Source: Thermus hydrothermalis
Lineage (GTDB): Bacteria > Deinococcota > Deinococci > Deinococcales > Thermaceae
DNA: 64,000 bases
NCBI RefSeq assembly: GCF_022760925.1
Contig: NZ_JAKTNT010000014.1
Location: forward strand, 1 to 64,000
Direction of reading: 5' to 3'
Position numbers and translations under genes: made by a program. The notes beneath the pieces are model-generated. The model worked only from the letters and a program-made list of their open reading frames with translations. It was not told the origin of the DNA and searched no databases. Below, one piece after another: positions 55,293 through 63,703 of this stretch (positions within the stretch are counted from its first letter, which is position 1; each line of letters opens with the position of its first letter).

Positions 55293-56361
55293 GCCCCACG
55301 AGATAGACCGCCCCCCAGGGGCGGTAGACGCTTACAAAGCGGTCCTCCCGCACCCGGCCGTCGGCGTAGCGCACCTTGCGCCGTACCTCCACCCGGGCCC
55401 CTTCGGCGGCGAAATCCACTTGCTTGCGCACGCCCGGGGGCAAGGACGGGTCCAGGACCTCCTTGGGGGGAAGGGGCGGCTTGCGCTCGCTGAGGAAGGG
55501 GCCCTCCCAGGAAACCTCCCGGTCCTTGGTCCCGAAAAGGTGGAAGCGGAGCTTGGTGCCCACCACGGAGCGCTGGACCAGGATGTGCCCCGGGGTGTCG
55601 TTTAGGGCCTTTAGGTCCTTGTAGGGCTGGATGACCGCCGCATCCAGGCCGGGGGGCTTGTAGTAGGCCACCTGGTAGCTGTGGGCGTGGCGCTCCAGGA
55701 TGGGCAGGCCGGCGAAGAAGAAGGCGCGGAAAAGGGTGGTGGACACCTGGCACACCCCGCCCCCCACCCCCTCCTCCGTGCGGTCCCCCACGATGACGAA
55801 GGCCTCCTTGTAGCCTTCCTCCTCCGTGATGGGCCCCAGGGCCTGGTTGAAGGAGAAGGTCCCTCTGGGGATGAGGAGGCCGTCCAGCCTGCTGGAGGCG
55901 AGAAGGAGGTTATGGGCCCGCTCCCGGCTGGACCCCCTGAAGTCCGTCTCTCCCGTGGCCAGGTGCTCCCGCACCCCCAGGGCGTAAAGGTCCTTTAGGC
56001 TTGGGCTTGGCGGGGTGTAGCGTACGGGAAGCCGGAAGCTCTTCTTCCCTTGGCCCAGGGCTTCCCGGTAGGCCTGTAGGGCCAAAGCTTCGTCAAAGGC
56101 GAGCCCCTTCTTCTCCACCCCCCGCCACCGGCCTTCCTGGTAGACAAAGCGGGGCGGGCGGGGTGGGCGGGCGAGGCGCTTGAGGAGGGCTTTTAGCTCC
56201 GCCTCCGAGGCCACGGGGTAACGCTCTACCCCCGTGTAGGCCACAAGCCTCCCCTCCTCTATAACGTCCTCCTGAAGCACCAAAAGAGCCTCCAGAGGCG
56301 AACCCTGCCCCCAGGCCCCGCCAAGCCCGAGAAGGAGAAGAAGCCATAGCCCCTGGCGCAT
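55234..56361 (-). CDS. VanW/G5-domain secreted protein
   Basis: 375 residues from ATG 56361 (MRQGLWLLLLLGLGGAWG signal peptide); upstream codons run into the promoter. VanW domain: FSFNQALGPITEEEGYKEAFVIVGDRTEEGVGGGVCQVSTTLFRAFFFAGLPILERHAHS, with the conserved GGGVCQVSTTL. A C-terminal G5 domain (VDFAAEGARVEVRRKVRYADGRVREDRFVSVY) can bind N-acetylglucosamine-containing wall. Likely a cell-wall protein. Divergent from the pilin operon and sharing its operator type. Confidence 0.85.
   Translation of the reverse strand: MRQGLWLLLLLGLGGAWGQGSPLEALLVLQEDVIEEGRLVAYTGVERYPVASEAELKALLKRLARPPRPPRFVYQEGRWRGVEKKGLAFDEALALQAYREALGQGKKSFRLPVRYTPPSPSLKDLYALGVREHLATGETDFRGSSRERAHNLLLASSRLDGLLIPRGTFSFNQALGPITEEEGYKEAFVIVGDRTEEGVGGGVCQVSTTLFRAFFFAGLPILERHAHSYQVAYYKPPGLDAAVIQPYKDLKALNDTPGHILVQRSVVGTKLRFHLFGTKDREVSWEGPFLSERKPPLPPKEVLDPSLPPGVRKQVDFAAEGARVEVRRKVRYADGRVREDRFVSVYRPWGAVYLVGPSPTPKAPPVPPAGGGGAP
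55283..55299. repeat. Perfect 7-bp palindrome at the end of the cupin gene
   Basis: GTGGGGC-TAG-GCCCCAC contains the cupin stop codon as loop. No T-tract; it may stabilise the 3' end. Confidence 0.5.
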
Positions 56362-56367
56362 GCCCCA

Positions 56368-56373
56368 AGGGTA
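56368..56373 (-). promoter_or_regulatory. -10 element TACCCT before vanW (leaderless)
   Basis: Minus-strand TACCCT, exactly 6 nt before ATG 56361 and 10 nt downstream of the operator at 56384-56400. Confidence 0.6.
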
Positions 56374-56383
56374 GCACGCCCCC

Positions 56384-56400
56384 GGTGAAAGCCCTGTGAA
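56384..56400 (-). promoter_or_regulatory. Tandem operator TTCACA-N5-TTCACC in the vanW promoter
   Basis: Minus-strand half-sites TTCACA (56395-56400) and TTCACC (56384-56389), centres 11 bp apart, in place of a -35. It is 10 nt upstream of TACCCT. This is the arrangement of PhoB/PhoP-class activator boxes. Confidence 0.62.
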
Positions 56401-56456
56401 GGATGCCCCTTGCGCCCCTCGCAACCCCATGGTAATCTCCGGCCTAGGTCCCAGCT

Positions 56457-56473
56457 TTCACACCGTTTTCACA
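56457..56473 (+). promoter_or_regulatory. Tandem operator TTCACA-N5-TTCACA in the pilin promoter
   Basis: TTCACA at 56457-56462 and 56468-56473, 11 bp apart, 9 nt upstream of CATACT (56483-56488). No separate -35 is seen. Mirror image of the site at 56384-56400. Confidence 0.68.
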
Positions 56474-56482
56474 CGCCACGCC

Positions 56483-56488
56483 CATACT
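56483..56488 (+). promoter_or_regulatory. -10 element CATACT of the pilin operon
   Basis: CATACT follows the tandem operator by 9 nt and lies 24 nt before the pilin ATG, which has GGGAGGTG as ribosome-binding site. Confidence 0.5.
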
Positions 56489-56512
56489 GGGACCTGTAAG
56501 GGAGGTGCAGAG

Positions 56513-56863
56513 ATGAAGGCAAAAGGCTTCACGCTGATAGAGCTCGCTATCGTAATCGTCATCATCGGGATCCTGGTGGCCATCGCCGTGCCGCGGTTTG
56601 TGGACCTCACCGACCAAGCCAACGAAGCCAATGTCAACGCTACCGCAGCTGCAGTGCGCTCCGCTTACGCTATCGCCACTGTTCAGGCCAAAGGCGTCCC
56701 CACCTGTGCTCAGATCTTCGCTAACTTGGAAGGTGGCTCAGCCAGCGGAAATACCTGGACTTCCAGCGATGGGGGAACGAGTGTAAGCTGCAATGCCACT
56801 AACGACACGCTGACCATCACCCGAGGCACCAAGACCGTCACTCTCAGCTACGCAATCAACTGA
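56513..56863 (+). CDS. Type IV major pilin-like protein (PilA5-like)
   Basis: 116 residues. Class III signal MKAKG followed by FTLIELAIVIVIIGILVAIAVPRFVDLTDQANEANV; cleavage after Gly5, Phe at +1 and Glu at +5. The rest is a short head with two Cys (C at PTCAQIF and VSCNAT) and Ser/Thr/Gly-rich end, suited to O-glycosylation. It closely resembles the narrow-pilus pilin PilA5 described in Thermus. Strong ribosome-binding site GGGAGGTG. The O-antigen-ligase-like gene follows by 5 nt. Confidence 0.9.
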   Translation: MKAKGFTLIELAIVIVIIGILVAIAVPRFVDLTDQANEANVNATAAAVRSAYAIATVQAKGVPTCAQIFANLEGGSASGNTWTSSDGGTSVSCNATNDTLTITRGTKTVTLSYAIN

Positions 56864-56868
56864 TCCTC

Positions 56869-58299
56869 GTGGCTATGGGCACCCCCTCGAGGCCTACCCT
56901 CCTCGAGGGGGTTCTTTTACTGAGCCTGTTCGCAGGCCTCACCGCCATCAACCCTTGGGGCCAGGGGCACGAGGCCATCTGGAACGCTCCACGAGAGGCT
57001 GGAATGGCCGCCTTCGTCCTCTTGACGCTCCTCGGGGTGCTCGTCCGGAAAAGCCGCCTGCCCCACCTTGGAAGCGAGGGCTTGGCCCTCCTCGCCTCTT
57101 TGGGCTTTCTCCTTTCAGGCATCGCCGCCACGCTCCTTTCGCCCCAACCCATCTGGAGCTTTACCGGGTATTCCAGCGTGGGGGATGGGCTGCGGTTTTG
57201 GGCGCTAGGGGTGGCCTTCGCCTGGGCGACCTACCTGGCCCTAAAAACGGGCCTCGTTTCCCCCAAGCGCCTCGCAGCCACGCTTTTCCTCGGCTTGGGT
57301 CTGCATACCCTGGCCATATTCCCCCAGGTCTGGAACTGGAAGCTGGACTATACGCACACCCAAGGCCAAACGTACGTAAGGTGCTTTGACGAAGCCAAAA
57401 CCCAGTGCCAAGAAAACCCCAAGGCCACCGCCTCCGGCGTGCACCAAGGGCAGATGCCCATCGGCCTCACCTCCCACCGGGGGCACGCCGCTGGGGTTCT
57501 CGCTTTGCTTGGGCTTTTCGTGGCCGGGCATTACCTGGGTAAGCCAAGCCGGCGGCTCCTCTTCCTCTTCGCCCTGGGAAGCCTCGCCCTCTGGTTCACG
57601 CAAACCCGTGGCGGATGGCTCGCCCTTTGGGTACCCCTCCTCTCCCTGGGGCTGTTTTGGGCACGTCCCATGCGAACCCCTGGGGTCTGGAGGCTCCTCG
57701 CCGCCGGAGCCCTTACCTTCGGCGTTTACTGGGGAGCAACCCACCTCCATCTCGTGGAATTCCGAAGGTTTTTTGCCGAGCTGGGCGCAGATTTCGCCGA
57801 GGCCAACGCCTTCAGTTCTGGTCGGCTGGAGCTTTGGCAAAAGGCTCTGGAAGCCTTACCCCTACGGCCCCTTTTGGGTTGGGGTTTTGATGGGTTCGCC
57901 CGAGCTTACCCCTACGCCGTAGACTGGAACGGGAAGGAGCAAGACCAGATGCCCATCGCCCTCACGCCCCCCGTGCGGGTTATCCAAGGCGAGGACCGCC
58001 TTATTTACCTGGAAGACGCCAAAGGCCTTCGTCTCCTCGCCCCGTCCCCCTACGCCAAGGCCCACAACCTGGTGCTGGACCTCATCTTGTCGGTGGGCAT
58101 TCTAGGGGGCCTCGCCTATCTTCTATGGCTCGGCCTCACCCTCGGCCAGGCCTCTTGGGACAGGCTCCCATGGGTCCTCGTCCTGGTCGGGTATATCCTT
58201 TATGGGCTTACCTGGTACGATAGCGTCCACGTCACCCCCATCGCCCTTCTTGCCTTGGGCGCATTCTGGGTACGGGACGAAACATGGCAAAAGGCTTGA
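56869..58299 (+). CDS. O-antigen ligase/polymerase-family membrane protein (possible pilin O-glycosyltransferase)
   Basis: 476 residues, GTG start at 56869 (ATG 56875 alternative), about ten to twelve membrane helices. Wzy_C features: a periplasmic SHRGHAAGVLALLG, TRGGWLALWVPLL, SSGRLELWQKALEALPLRPLLGWGFDGFARAYP and AHNLVLDLILSVGILGGLAYL. This family includes WaaL and pilin oligosaccharyltransferases such as PilO/PglL. Between a pilin and minor pilins it probably attaches glycan to pilin (inference). It overlaps the next gene by 16 bp. Confidence 0.82.
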   Translation: MAMGTPSRPTLLEGVLLLSLFAGLTAINPWGQGHEAIWNAPREAGMAAFVLLTLLGVLVRKSRLPHLGSEGLALLASLGFLLSGIAATLLSPQPIWSFTGYSSVGDGLRFWALGVAFAWATYLALKTGLVSPKRLAATLFLGLGLHTLAIFPQVWNWKLDYTHTQGQTYVRCFDEAKTQCQENPKATASGVHQGQMPIGLTSHRGHAAGVLALLGLFVAGHYLGKPSRRLLFLFALGSLALWFTQTRGGWLALWVPLLSLGLFWARPMRTPGVWRLLAAGALTFGVYWGATHLHLVEFRRFFAELGADFAEANAFSSGRLELWQKALEALPLRPLLGWGFDGFARAYPYAVDWNGKEQDQMPIALTPPVRVIQGEDRLIYLEDAKGLRLLAPSPYAKAHNLVLDLILSVGILGGLAYLLWLGLTLGQASWDRLPWVLVLVGYILYGLTWYDSVHVTPIALLALGAFWVRDETWQKA

Positions 58300-58712
58300 C
58301 CCTAGTAGAGCTCGCCCTTGTCCTCCTAGTAGTAGGCATCCTCGCCGCTGTGGCTGTGCCTCGCTACCTGGACCTCCAGGCCGAAGCTCGCAAAGCCCAG
58401 CAACAAGAGGTTCTAAGGAACCTCCGCTCCGCCTACGCCATCTTCATCGCCCAAAACAGAACCGTACCCACATGGAACCAACTCAAAGCCCTTTTGGGAA
58501 ACCCCCAGGATCTTAGGCTTTCCTCTTCCTGCCCCTCTGGAACCACCGTGGCCTACTGGGACCATAACCACAACGCCGCCTGCAACGCCGGGGAACGTCT
58601 GGCTTACCTGTATGCGGACGAGGCCTGCTCGGTCTTTCTCATCGCGGTGAGCTCCACCACGGTTACCGTGCCCATTCGCTGCTTTCGCGGGCACCCGGAT
58701 ACGCTAGAGTGA
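58284..58712 (+). CDS. Prepilin-like protein 2
   Basis: 142 residues. Class III signal MAKG with L at +1 and E at +5 (LTLVELALVLLVVGILAAVAVPRYLDLQAEARKAQQQ). Head has Cys pairs (SSSCPSG, AACNAG, EACSV, IRCFRG). Shares the AVPRYLDL segment with the first pilin. A minor pilin or alternative subunit. Confidence 0.85.
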   Translation: MAKGLTLVELALVLLVVGILAAVAVPRYLDLQAEARKAQQQEVLRNLRSAYAIFIAQNRTVPTWNQLKALLGNPQDLRLSSSCPSGTTVAYWDHNHNAACNAGERLAYLYADEACSVFLIAVSSTTVTVPIRCFRGHPDTLE

Positions 58713-58722
58713 GGAACAGGAC

Positions 58723-59184
58723 ATGCGGGCCAAAGGCCGTGGCTTTACCCTGACAGAGCTTGCCCTGGTGCTGGTCATTTTGGGGCTTCTCGCCGCCATC
58801 GCCGTTCCCAAGTTTGTAGACCTATCCCAGGAGGCGGAAAAGGCTGCGGCGCGCCAGACCCTCATGGCCCTGAACTCCACCGTGCGCATCCTCACCGTCA
58901 AGCTTGGGCGCCCTCCGGGGCTAGATGAGGTCTGGGAAGCGCTGGACTCGCCTTATAAGAAGGATACCTGGGAAGAGCCTTTCCTAAAGCGAAACCCTTA
59001 TGGCCCCTACAACTACCAAATCATCCTCCGCTACCGGCCAGGGCGGGAGTACTGCATGGACGGGTACAACCCCTTTGGCCAGCTGGCCCAAGCGGGGAAC
59101 CCCGCCACCCAACCGGAGGCCCGCATCGTGGTATTCCGCCCTTATACCTCCGGGATAAGCGCCTATTGCCAGGGGGAGTTCTGA
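58723..59184 (+). CDS. Prepilin-like protein 3
   Basis: 153 residues. MRAKGRG then FTLTELALVLVILGLLAAIAVPKFVDLSQEAEKAAARQTLMALNSTVRILTVKLGRPPG; E at +5. The head contains DSPYKKDTWEEPFLKRNPYGPYNYQIILRYRPGREYC, like a GspG/PilA calcium-type loop. Its final TGA overlaps the next ATG (TGATG). Confidence 0.85.
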   Translation: MRAKGRGFTLTELALVLVILGLLAAIAVPKFVDLSQEAEKAAARQTLMALNSTVRILTVKLGRPPGLDEVWEALDSPYKKDTWEEPFLKRNPYGPYNYQIILRYRPGREYCMDGYNPFGQLAQAGNPATQPEARIVVFRPYTSGISAYCQGEF

Positions 59185-59642
59185 TGGGGGAAAGGGGCTA
59201 TCTCCTCCTACTGGTGGCGTTGATCCTGGTGTTTTTGGGCGTCCTCGTCCTCCCCTACTCCCTTCTTGCCCGCCTCAATGCGGAAAGGACCCTGAGGTCC
59301 CAGGCAGGTCTACAGGCCCTCTACCTGGCGGAAGCGGGAGCGTGGGAGGCCATCGCCTTCATCCAAGCAAACCCCAACAACCCCACCTACGCCGCCCAGC
59401 CCGTACTGGTATGCCAAACCTCCTCACCCTGTACCTCCAGCGCCGGAGATTACGTGGGAAGGTACTGCTACAGTACGGGAAGCCTAGGGGGAATAAACTG
59501 CGCCATTTCCCAAACCAATACTGGGGGCAAAAGGCGTTTTACCATCAACGCCGTGGGCGAGAGCGATGGGGTGGTAGCCCAGGTAAGGGCTGTCTACAAC
59601 GCCACGGATGACGTGGTGGAAGAATGGGAGGTAGTCCCATGA
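59184..59642 (+). CDS. PilX-like minor pilin component
   Basis: 152 residues. MGERGYLLLLVALILVFLGVLVLPYSLLARLNAERTLRSQAGLQALYLAEAGAWEAIAFIQAN: hydrophobic N-helix without a clear G/F cleavage motif and the AEAGAWEAI stretch typical of PilX/GspK-type proteins. An upstream in-frame start (59166) lies in the previous gene. Minor component, inferred from position and the AEAG motif. Confidence 0.78.
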   Translation: MGERGYLLLLVALILVFLGVLVLPYSLLARLNAERTLRSQAGLQALYLAEAGAWEAIAFIQANPNNPTYAAQPVLVCQTSSPCTSSAGDYVGRYCYSTGSLGGINCAISQTNTGGKRRFTINAVGESDGVVAQVRAVYNATDDVVEEWEVVP

Positions 59643-60352
59643 GCCCCAAGGGTTTTAGCCTTGTTGAAGCTGCTTTAGCCCTACTTCTCCTGTCGCTTCT
59701 CCTATTGGTGGTAGACGCCCTATCCTCCACGATCCGTAGTGGTAGCGCCACGCAAGCTTCCCAGGAAGGACTATTCGTAGCAGAAACCGTCCTGGAAAAC
59801 AATGACCCTTTTCCCAACTGCCCCACTACCCAAAGCCTCACGTTGGGAGGAAAAACCTATCAGGTTTGCCAGAGTTCTAGAAGCGAAACGCTTTCTGGCA
59901 TTTCCCGAATCATCAGCACAATAAGGGTATACGAAGGAAGCCAACTTTTAGCCGAGGTAACCCAGGTGGCGGTGGCCTCCTCGGGCCCTACCCCAATAGC
60001 GGGAAGCTGCGCCCCAGGTGGAAACCGCAGGCAGGTTGTCTTCACCTTACCTTCCACAGGCAACACTTATATTGCCTTTTCCCTAAGCTGGTCCCCACAG
60101 ACCCCTTCAAACCAACAGCTGCGAGAAATTCGGCAAGTGGCCCCGCTATTCCTAATCCACTACAGCGGGACCTACGCCTCAGGAAGCGGGTTCGCTAGCT
60201 TTGCTTCGCCCCTTTCCTTACTCACCTCTACCCAAATCCGCTTGCGGTTTTCCAGGAACTTCTCACGGAACACTACCTACACCTTCAACCTCCGCCTGCG
60301 CGATGCGCTGGGCAGGGAGTATTCGGTAAACTCTTGCGAGGTGAGGTGGTGA
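59639..60352 (+). CDS. PilV-like prepilin
   Basis: 237 residues from ATG 59639 overlapping the preceding stop (ATGA). MSPKG then FSLVEAALALLLLSLLLLVVDALSSTIRSG, E at +5. Long beta-rich head, Ser/Thr rich, with FPNCPTTQSLTLGGKTYQVCQS and GSCAPGGNRR. PilV/GspI-GspJ-type by length and position. Lower G+C than the flanks. Confidence 0.8.
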   Translation: MSPKGFSLVEAALALLLLSLLLLVVDALSSTIRSGSATQASQEGLFVAETVLENNDPFPNCPTTQSLTLGGKTYQVCQSSRSETLSGISRIISTIRVYEGSQLLAEVTQVAVASSGPTPIAGSCAPGGNRRQVVFTLPSTGNTYIAFSLSWSPQTPSNQQLREIRQVAPLFLIHYSGTYASGSGFASFASPLSLLTSTQIRLRFSRNFSRNTTYTFNLRLRDALGREYSVNSCEVRW

Positions 60353-60873
60353 AGCAACAGGGTCTAACCCTTGCGGAGCTGGCCGTCGCCATGCTCCTGG
60401 CTGGCCTTCTAGCCCTAGCCCTTTCCACCCTTCTCCTCTCCGGTATGCGAAGCCAAGAGGAGGGAAGCCTCCTACAGGCCCAAGCCCTCATGGCGGACCT
60501 CAGGGGCTACCTGGGCAAGGATCTGCGCAGCGCCACCAGCGTCGGCCTTACCAACGCTAGCTCTACAGGCTTTGTGGTCCAGGTGAGCGCTTCCCCAAAC
60601 CCCCTCTGTGTGCAGTACCGCCTGCAAGCGGGCCGCCTCCAAAGAGCCTTGTGGTCGGCAAATAGCTGCGGCAACGGCACGAATACGGGCTTCCAGGACC
60701 TCCTCGCCCCTGCCCTTCTTCCCAATGCCGCCTTCTGCTACGAAGACGAGAGGGTTTACCTGATGGACGCCCCGTGCGACCTCAATGTCCTAGACGGCAA
60801 AAACCTTACCCTCCGGGTAGGAGGACGTGACTACCGTTTCCCACCTGTGGTGGTGGCCTTGCGCACTGGATAA
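60349..60873 (+). CDS. PilW-like prepilin
   Basis: 174 residues, GTG at 60349 overlapping the preceding stop (GTGA). VKQQG then LTLAELAVAMLLAGLLALALSTLLLSGMRSQEEGS, E at +5, followed by DLRGYLGKDLRSATSV as in PilW/GspJ. Head has Cys-rich NPLCVQYRL, NSCGNG, FCYED, APCDLN. Completes the minor-pilin set needed to initiate a filament. Confidence 0.8.
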   Translation: MKQQGLTLAELAVAMLLAGLLALALSTLLLSGMRSQEEGSLLQAQALMADLRGYLGKDLRSATSVGLTNASSTGFVVQVSASPNPLCVQYRLQAGRLQRALWSANSCGNGTNTGFQDLLAPALLPNAAFCYEDERVYLMDAPCDLNVLDGKNLTLRVGGRDYRFPPVVVALRTG

Positions 60874-60891
60874 ACTGGGAGCGAACCGAGT

Positions 60892-62079
60892 ATGCCTCTC
60901 TTCCTTGTTCTGCGCCAACGCATCCTGCGCCTCGAGAGGGAACACGTGGAAAGCTTCCCGGCGGAAGGCCTTTTGGACGAGGAGGGAAGGCCCCGGTACG
61001 AGCGCCTCCTCCACCGCCTGCGCGAGCTTGGGGCCAAGGGGAGCTACATCGGCTTGGGGCCGGAGTTCGCCCTTCTCCGCTGGCAGAGCTTCCCGGCCCT
61101 CGAGGGCTTCCCCCTGGAGGAAGCCGTCCTCGCCGAGGCGGAGCGGAGCCCCCTCTTCGCCGGGGAGGAGCTTTTCGCCGACTACCTCCTCACCACCCCC
61201 GAGGACGAGCGCAGGGTGCGGGTCCTCTACGCCGCCATGCCCAAGAAGGGAGCCGCCCTCTTGGGCCGCTTGAGGCCAAGCCGCATAGAACCCTTGCCCC
61301 TCCTCCTCTGGCGCCACGCCCTCCAACGGAGCGAGGCGCACACCCTTTTGGTCCTGGAAAACCTGGCCCACACCGTGGCCCTTTTTGAAGGGGGGGTGCT
61401 CAAGGGCTTCCGCTACCTCACCCTCGAGGCCGATGCCGGCACGGAAGCCCTCGCCGAGGAAGTGGCCCGCTCCCTCGCCCTCTTTGGCCACGCAGGGCGC
61501 CCGGAGGAGGCCTGGCTCCTGGGCCTCCCCACCCCACCCCCCCTGCCCCCGGGGCTTTTGGCGGAGCGCATCCACCAGGACGCGCCCCAGGGCCTGGAGG
61601 CCCTGGCCCTGGCCCAGGCGCTTTCCCTAGACCTCAAGCCAAGGCGCCGCCCCTTGGGGGAAGGCTTGCCGCGGGAGGCCCAGCTCGCCATCTTTTTGGC
61701 CTCCCTCTTCTTCGTCCTGGGGCTCCTTGGGCAAAGCCTCCTCACCCAGATGGCCGCCCGGGAAAGGGGCCGCCTAGAGGCCCTAAAGCGGGAAGCGGCC
61801 CTCTTGCGGGAGCAAGCCTTCCAGCCGGCAAGGCCTGAGGGGCTTGGCCTGGAGGAGATCCTCAAGGTGGCGGCGGAAAAGCCGGAAAGCCTTTGGCTCA
61901 CCCGCCTCGAGGCCGAGGAGGGCCGCCTCCTCCTAGAGGGCAAGGCCCTGGACCCCTACGCTCCCCTCCTCCTCGCCCAACGGCTTGGGGGGAGGGTGGG
62001 CCCCCTGGAGCGCGCAAGCCTAGGGGGAAAGACCGTCTACGCCTGGGAGGTGGAGGTTGCAAAGGCCCAAGCTCGGTGA
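60892..62079 (+). CDS. PilM-PilN fusion, GspL-like inner-membrane protein
   Basis: 395 residues. N-terminal ~250 residues look like a degenerate actin-like cytoplasmic domain (GLGPEFALLRWQSFPALEGFPLEEAVLAEAERSPLF; LLVLENLAHTVALFEGGVLKGFRYLTLEAD), followed by one membrane helix (about 263-285, LAIFLASLFFVLGLLGQSL), a coiled coil (about 288-310, ARERGRLEALKREAALLREQ) and a small C-terminal PilN-like periplasmic domain (ILKVAAEKPESLWLTRLEAEEGRLLLEGKALDPY). This single-chain order is that of GspL, whereas type IV pilus systems usually use separate PilM and PilN. Overlaps the ATPase gene by 23 bp. The assignment rests on topology and position. Confidence 0.7.
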   Translation: MPLFLVLRQRILRLEREHVESFPAEGLLDEEGRPRYERLLHRLRELGAKGSYIGLGPEFALLRWQSFPALEGFPLEEAVLAEAERSPLFAGEELFADYLLTTPEDERRVRVLYAAMPKKGAALLGRLRPSRIEPLPLLLWRHALQRSEAHTLLVLENLAHTVALFEGGVLKGFRYLTLEADAGTEALAEEVARSLALFGHAGRPEEAWLLGLPTPPPLPPGLLAERIHQDAPQGLEALALAQALSLDLKPRRRPLGEGLPREAQLAIFLASLFFVLGLLGQSLLTQMAARERGRLEALKREAALLREQAFQPARPEGLGLEEILKVAAEKPESLWLTRLEAEEGRLLLEGKALDPYAPLLLAQRLGGRVGPLERASLGGKTVYAWEVEVAKAQAR

Positions 62080-63700
62080 ACTCCTCCTGCGCCTAGGGTA
62101 CATCACGGCGGAGCAGCTCCAGGCGGCCTTGGAGGAGCAAGCCCGCACGGGGGACCTCCTGGGCCAGGTCCTCCTCCGGCGGGGCTACGTGAAGGAGGAA
62201 GACCTGGCCCGGGTCCTGGCGGACCAGCAAAGGGCGCCCCTCATCCGCCTGGCGGAAACCTCCCCCGATCCCCAAGCCCTGCGCCTCCTGGATCCCCGCT
62301 TCGCCCGGGAGAAGCGGGTCTTCCCCTTTCGGGTGGAGGGGAACCGGCTCCACGTGGCCATGGCCCACCCCTCGGACCTGGCCCTTCTGGACGAGCTCCG
62401 CTTCCTCACGGGAAAGGAAATCGTTCCCTACCTGGCCCCAGACCGGGAGATCCTGGAGGCCCTGGACCGCCTCCTGGCGGAGGAGGCCCGGCCCAAGGAG
62501 GAGGCCCGGCGCGAGGAGACCGCCCAGGTGGACCTCACCCTCGAGGCCATGCCCGCCGTGCGCTTGGCCCAGGCCCTCCTGGAACGGGCCATCGGCCTCA
62601 ACGCCAGCGACCTCCACCTGGACCCCGAGGAAACCCACCTGGCGGTGCGGGCCCGCATGGACGGGGTCATCCAGGAGCTAGAACGCCTCCCCAAGGACCT
62701 GGAAGCCCCCCTGGCCGCCCGCTATAAGGTCCTGGCGGGCATGGACATCGCCGAAAAGCGCCGCCCCCAGGACGGCCACTTCACCTTCCCCTTTGAGGGA
62801 AAGCGGTACGAGGTGCGGGTGGCCTCCGTGGGCACCCTCCACGGGGAGAAGCTCACCCTGCGCATCATCTACCCCACGGGAGTGCGGCTCGGCCTCACGG
62901 AGCTCGGCATGCTCCCCGAGGAGCTCGCCCTCTTTCAAAAGCTCCTCCGTAAGCCTCACGGCATCCTCTTCGTCACCGGCCCCACGGGAAGCGGCAAGAC
63001 CACCACCCTCTACGCCGCCCTGGACCGCCTTTACACCCGGGAGAAAACCTTCGTCACCATTGAAGACCCCGTGGAGTTCCCCCTGGAGGGCGTGGTGCAG
63101 ATCCCCGTCCAGCCCAAAATCGGCCTCACCTTCGCCGAGGCCCTGCGGAGCGTTTTGCGCCTGGACCCCGACGTGATCCTGGTGGGAGAGGTGCGGGATG
63201 GGGATACCCTGGACACCGCCCTCCGGGCGGCCCTCACCGGGCACCTGGTCCTCGCCACCCTGCACGCCAACGACGCCATCGCCGCCATAACCCGGCTCTT
63301 AGAAATGGGAGCGGAAAGGCACCTCCTGGCCTCCACCCTCCTCGGCACCGTGGCCCAGCGCCTGGTGCGCCGGGTCTGCCCCCAGTGCGCCCGGCCCCAA
63401 CCCCTTTCCGAGGAGGCCCGCCTCTTCTTCGGGGAGGAGGCGCCCGAGGAGGAGGTGCGGGGGGAAGGGTGCCCCTTCTGTCGGGGCACGGGGTATAGGG
63501 GACGGGTAGGCCTTTACGAGGTCTACGCCCCCGACCGGGAAGCCCTCTACCGCCTGGGCCTAGGCGCCAGCGAAGGGGAACTGCGGGAGCGGGCCAAAGC
63601 CCAAGGCCACCGGGACCTGCGGGCGGTGGGGCTCCACCAAGTGCGCGCGGGGATCACCACGGGGAGCGAGCTTCTGCGGGTGCTTGGGACTTGGGAGTAG
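62057..63700 (+). CDS. GspE/PilB-type secretion ATPase
   Basis: 547 residues from TTG 62057 with GGTGGAGG before it. N-terminal MshEN-type domain with two repeats (LGELLLRLGYITAEQLQAALEEQ and LGQVLLRRGYVKEEDLARVLADQ), the kind that can bind c-di-GMP. The core has Walker A GPTGSGKTTT (about 308-317), Asp box EDPVEFP, Walker B ILVGEVRD, His box TGHLVLATLHAND, and a zinc tetra-Cys CPQC...CPFC. Only one N-domain, versus three in the competence ATPase PilF of Thermus, so it is a second, simpler motor. Confidence 0.93.
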   Translation: MQRPKLGELLLRLGYITAEQLQAALEEQARTGDLLGQVLLRRGYVKEEDLARVLADQQRAPLIRLAETSPDPQALRLLDPRFAREKRVFPFRVEGNRLHVAMAHPSDLALLDELRFLTGKEIVPYLAPDREILEALDRLLAEEARPKEEARREETAQVDLTLEAMPAVRLAQALLERAIGLNASDLHLDPEETHLAVRARMDGVIQELERLPKDLEAPLAARYKVLAGMDIAEKRRPQDGHFTFPFEGKRYEVRVASVGTLHGEKLTLRIIYPTGVRLGLTELGMLPEELALFQKLLRKPHGILFVTGPTGSGKTTTLYAALDRLYTREKTFVTIEDPVEFPLEGVVQIPVQPKIGLTFAEALRSVLRLDPDVILVGEVRDGDTLDTALRAALTGHLVLATLHANDAIAAITRLLEMGAERHLLASTLLGTVAQRLVRRVCPQCARPQPLSEEARLFFGEEAPEEEVRGEGCPFCRGTGYRGRVGLYEVYAPDREALYRLGLGASEGELRERAKAQGHRDLRAVGLHQVRAGITTGSELLRVLGTWE

Positions 63701-63703
63701 GCC

